Positions 42,440 through 45,638 of a stretch of DNA of 45,638 nt are shown piece by piece. The notes beneath the pieces are model-generated. The model searched no databases and was not told where the DNA came from. It saw nothing but the letters and a program-made list of their open reading frames with translations. The stretch is from assembly GCA_017624275.1 (NCBI GenBank), contig JAGANG010000053.1, forward strand, positions 1-45,638, read 5' to 3'. The position numbers and the translations under genes were made by a program. How positions within the stretch are numbered: the first letter of the stretch is position 1; each line of letters begins with the position of its first letter. The DNA is from Spirochaetales bacterium. Lineage in GTDB: Bacteria; Spirochaetota; GWE2-31-10.

Positions 42440-43365
42440 TTCTTAATATCAGCGGACGAACAGATATTCCTGCATGGTACACGCCGTGGCTTCTTAATCG
42501 TTTTCGAGAAAAGTTTGTTTATGTTCGAAATCCGTACAACGAGCATCAAATTTCTTGTTATCGTCTTTTGCCCGAACTTATCGACTGTATAATGTTTTGC
42601 AGCAAAAATCCGGCTCCGTTATTACCCCATATTAATGAATTATCCGATTTCAATTTATATTTTCACGTTACAATTACTCCCTACGAAACTGATGTAGAAC
42701 CCAAGGTTCCCGAATATCAATTTGTAGCCCAAGCGTTGAAAAAGTTATCCCACATTATAGGAAAAAAAAATGTCGTATGGCGTTACGACCCGATATTCAT
42801 TTTCAAACATTATGATGTTGATTATCACATAAAACATTTTGAAAATATTGCAGCTTTATTAAACGGCAGCGTTGATGTGTGTGTCATAAGTTTTCTTGAT
42901 ATATATGAAAAAGTTTCTCGTAATTTTCCGCTGGCTCAACCGCCTGATAAAAAAGAAATTATTACGCTGGCAAGTCATTTTGAAAAAACGGCACAACGTT
43001 ACAACATAAAATTGCAATCATGTGCAGAATCCGTAAATCTATCAGCTTTCGGGATTTCTCGTACGCCGTGCCTTACAACACAAACGCTTTCGCAACTGAC
43101 CGGAAAAAATGTAGAACTTCCGAATTCTGCCGGAACACTCAGAAAAAATTGCGGTTGCTTACCATGGAGAGACATCGGAACGTACGATACTTGTCCCCAC
43201 GGTTGCAGATATTGTTATGCAAACAATCGTTTTGCTGCTGCCGTACAAAACTATCAACTACACGATCCGGATTCTGCGATATTGTGCAGCACAATAACGG
43301 ATGAAGACAAAATCACTCAATCGCAACAGCAATCTTTTTTATCATCGCAATTTTCACTTTTCTGA
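42436..43365 (+). CDS. DUF1848-family protein with C-terminal CX3CX2C cysteine cluster
   Basis: 309 residues, cytosolic. The N-terminus (SGRTDIPAWYTPWLLNRFRE) and the middle (MFCSKNPAPLLPHI, WRYDPIFI) are typical of DUF1848. The last third holds Cys239 and Cys241, then CPHGCRYCYANN with Cys253, Cys257 and Cys260, a radical-SAM-like CX3CX2C placed near the C-terminus instead of the N-terminus. This suggests a 4Fe-4S cluster and possibly SAM chemistry on a TIM-like barrel; the family's reaction is not known to me. It overlaps the preceding exported YD-protein gene by 4 bases (ATGA), an unusual partner for a cytosolic protein. It ends 8 bases from the convergent phosphatase gene. Confidence 0.85.
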   Translation: MILNISGRTDIPAWYTPWLLNRFREKFVYVRNPYNEHQISCYRLLPELIDCIMFCSKNPAPLLPHINELSDFNLYFHVTITPYETDVEPKVPEYQFVAQALKKLSHIIGKKNVVWRYDPIFIFKHYDVDYHIKHFENIAALLNGSVDVCVISFLDIYEKVSRNFPLAQPPDKKEIITLASHFEKTAQRYNIKLQSCAESVNLSAFGISRTPCLTTQTLSQLTGKNVELPNSAGTLRKNCGCLPWRDIGTYDTCPHGCRYCYANNRFAAAVQNYQLHDPDSAILCSTITDEDKITQSQQQSFLSSQFSLF

Positions 43366-43373
43366 TTACAAAT

Positions 43374-45266
43374 TTATCGTGTTCGCATAATTGCAAGAAG
43401 CGTCAAATCATCATATTGTTCTGCGTTTTTTCTAAACAATCGTTCTTGTTTGATAACATTGCGGATTATTCCGTCAGGAGTTTTTTTAAGTGACGAATCA
43501 ACGGCTTTTATCAAGCGATTACGCCCGAATTCTTCAAAATGCTTACAATTTTCATCATCTATCGAAAATTCTCCGTTACGTGATTCTTCAATACCGTCGC
43601 TGTAAAGTAATATCACATCTTCATAATCAAGGTAACTTTTCATTTCTTTATAAGGTTCCGGTAACATCGATGAATGAAATACGCCGGCAGCAGGCCCGAC
43701 TTCTGGTAATTTAAAACAATGGCTTTTTAATGATTTATGTTTATAAACGAAAAGTTCGGAATATCCGGCACTGGTGATTTTCATTTCTCCGGTAATTATA
43801 TTTAACGTAAGTACAATTATTGACGCAAATCTTCCGGCAAATCCCTTTTCCGCCAGCATATCGTTAATTTGTTGTACTACATAAGCCGTATCATTATTTT
43901 CATTACACAAGGTATGAAACAACGTAAAAATTTCTACCATTATTAATGCTGCCGGAACTCCTTTCCCTGCCACGTCACACATAATAAAGGTATAACATTG
44001 ATCGTTAATCTTTTTGTAGTCAAAATAATCTCCGCTGACTCCTTTTGCTCCCTCATAAAAACCGTAGATTTCTATATTTCTGCTTTTTATCGGTGTCAAC
44101 GGAATAAATTTTTCCTGTATTTCTTTTCCCAGTAATAATTGCTTATCTGATTTCGATTTTTCAATAAGGTTTTCTGTCATTAAATTAATATCTTTTGCCA
44201 ATGTTTCTATTTCGTCGCCGCTGGTGATATTTAATTTTTCATATTTTGTACCTTTTAGTGATTCAAAATCCTCGGTCTCCGTAATAACTTTTACAAGCCC
44301 ACACATCTCGTGCAACGGTTTTACCAAAGATGAAGAAAATGCTATTGCCGAAAAAATACTCCAAATGACGGCAATCAATATAGAAATCAAAATTATTACG
44401 GAAAAAATAATTATTCGAGAATGAAGTTGTTTGATTACATCTACAAAAGAAAAACAAATTACCATACCGCCCATATATTCATTATTTGCAGAATACAACG
44501 GACAATAAAACAAGTAAGATTTTTCCATCCCAATTTTCTTAAAATTCGGAAAAATACTCACGCGATTTTTCAGAAAACCGGATGAATATAAAAAATTGTA
44601 CAAGATTTTTTTCTCTGCTTCTGAACATTGCTTTAAGCGATAACCTTTTTCTGTTTTGTAATAGCTGTGTTTGAAAACTTCATACAGTCTGAAAAAATTC
44701 TGTTCTTTGATTACACTGTTATAATTGAAAAAAGTCTCAATCTTTGTAAAAACGAATTCAGGAATCAGCACTTCAAATTCTTCTTCCGTAAAAAAAGCAG
44801 GTAAAATCTTATTATTATTGAATTCTATTTCTTTTAATAAATCCCTCGTAAAGACCTCATTTCTCAAACTGCTTCTTAATAATTTCTCGGGACGCTCCGA
44901 AAGTTTAGCCAAATCGCCGGTATCTAATCCGTTAAAACCACCGTCGGCCTGCCCCATACAAAAAATTATTTCTTCTTCGCTCTTGTTTGTTTTAGAATTA
45001 CCTTGCAGCATAACTGCAGTAAAAACCACATCATTACCGTGGGCGGCACTTCTGGCTATTTCTTCTGCATTTTCAACAATATTATTACTTAATTGATTTC
45101 CATAACCGGAAATAGACAATCTGTAACGCTTAATAATTTCATTTACAACATTAGTATATTCTGACCAGATTGAAAATCCACCTATAGCCAAAGATGTTAT
45201 TACAACAATAGAAACAACAAGTATCGAAATAAAACGTGCCGATTTAACACCTAAATTACTTTTCAT
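43374..45266 (-). CDS. Membrane-anchored SpoIIE-type serine phosphatase with sensor and HAMP domains
   Basis: 630 residues. TM1 (about 12-32), a periplasmic sensor region of about 250 residues, TM2 (about 290-315), a HAMP-like linker (about 316-375, LVKPLHEMCGLVKVI) and a C-terminal PP2C/SpoIIE domain (about 390-628). The phosphatase metal and active-site motifs are GDYFDYKK, CDVAGKGVPAALI, LLYSDGIEES and YDDLTLLAI, all intact. It would dephosphorylate an anti-sigma-factor antagonist-type protein (STAS domain) in response to an extracellular signal, as RsbU/RsbP do. No anti-sigma or antagonist gene is near. The ribosome-binding site (GGGGAAA) is 12 bases away, a little distant. Confidence 0.92.
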   Translation of the reverse strand: MKSNLGVKSARFISILVVSIVVITSLAIGGFSIWSEYTNVVNEIIKRYRLSISGYGNQLSNNIVENAEEIARSAAHGNDVVFTAVMLQGNSKTNKSEEEIIFCMGQADGGFNGLDTGDLAKLSERPEKLLRSSLRNEVFTRDLLKEIEFNNNKILPAFFTEEEFEVLIPEFVFTKIETFFNYNSVIKEQNFFRLYEVFKHSYYKTEKGYRLKQCSEAEKKILYNFLYSSGFLKNRVSIFPNFKKIGMEKSYLFYCPLYSANNEYMGGMVICFSFVDVIKQLHSRIIIFSVIILISILIAVIWSIFSAIAFSSSLVKPLHEMCGLVKVITETEDFESLKGTKYEKLNITSGDEIETLAKDINLMTENLIEKSKSDKQLLLGKEIQEKFIPLTPIKSRNIEIYGFYEGAKGVSGDYFDYKKINDQCYTFIMCDVAGKGVPAALIMVEIFTLFHTLCNENNDTAYVVQQINDMLAEKGFAGRFASIIVLTLNIITGEMKITSAGYSELFVYKHKSLKSHCFKLPEVGPAAGVFHSSMLPEPYKEMKSYLDYEDVILLYSDGIEESRNGEFSIDDENCKHFEEFGRNRLIKAVDSSLKKTPDGIIRNVIKQERLFRKNAEQYDDLTLLAIMRTR

Positions 45267-45356
45267 TTAAAAATTATTTCCCCTTAATACCGTTTTTTTA
45301 TTCTAAAAAGGAACATAAAAAAACATATTTCGCATTTATTATAGCTTAGAAAAATA

Positions 45357-45385
45357 TTGACAACAAATATCATATCGATTATAGT
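45357..45385 (+). promoter_or_regulatory. Near-consensus sigma-70 promoter of gap
   Basis: TTGACA (45357-45362), a 17-base spacer, then TATAGT (45380-45385). The expected transcript starts near 45392, leaving a leader of about 55 bases. Confidence 0.75.
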
Positions 45386-45443
45386 CTTGCCATTCATAAA
45401 TTTTTTTATTTATAGAACAAATTTTTTTTTACATAAGGAGTAA

Positions 45444-45638
<195 letters not shown>

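Overview
The window is low-GC, gene-dense bacterial chromosome and looks like a saccharolytic, fermentative spirochete, most likely a gut or rumen Treponema. This is inferred from gene content: many signal-peptide lipoproteins with short spirochete-style lipoboxes, a large cyclic-nucleotide-binding protein of the kind seen in treponemes, an Rpn-type nuclease remnant, an AdhE-based ethanol route and surface amylases. No 16S rRNA is present, so the genus is not proven. No tRNA, rRNA, CRISPR array, prophage or intact insertion sequence was seen.

Layout. 1-8.7 kb: tail of an Rpn/PD-(D/E)XK protein, a sirtuin, an exported TPR-like protein, an RlmK-like rRNA methyltransferase, adhE with a translationally close phosphotransferase, a Bax-inhibitor-1 protein and a small kinase-like protein. 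8.8-16 kb: a lipoprotein gene with a 15-base A run upstream, then a minus-strand operon running from a near-consensus promoter (15978-16006) to a strong terminator (9521-9552). It encodes a putative outer-membrane barrel, a two-TM membrane protein, a small lipoprotein and a 1513-residue multidomain GH13 amylase lipoprotein. 16-18 kb: an aldo/keto reductase, a Cys-rich iron-sulfur-flavoprotein-like gene and a NIF3-insert-like protein. 18-21.7 kb: unrecognised exported proteins, including a three-gene operon with two YD-repeat-like lipoproteins. 21.8-28.7 kb: a pyrimidine-nucleoside phosphorylase, pnp followed by a YqjD/YqjE-like membrane pair, and the cyclic-nucleotide-binding protein. 28.8-33.3 kb: an aldehyde dehydrogenase, a stand-alone GMP-synthetase ATP-pyrophosphatase subunit and a long-chain acyl-CoA ligase. 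33.5-40 kb: a second GH13 lipoprotein (1281 residues) preceded by a glycogen-debranching-type enzyme. 40.2-43.4 kb: a tightly coupled four-gene operon with two RlpA-barrel/SPOR-like proteins, a YD-like protein and a DUF1848 protein. 43.4-45.6 kb: a SpoIIE-type phosphatase with a periplasmic sensor and the start of gap.

How it fits together: two surface amylases and a debranching enzyme would degrade starch or glycogen. GAPDH and AdhE would carry the sugars to ethanol.

The items most worth a second look are the amylase operon with its own barrel and membrane partners, the coupled RlpA/SPOR operon, the pnp-yqjDE-like operon, the split GMP synthetase, and a family of intergenic palindromic elements. 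Three full copies of the element occur here, and their outer stems covary.
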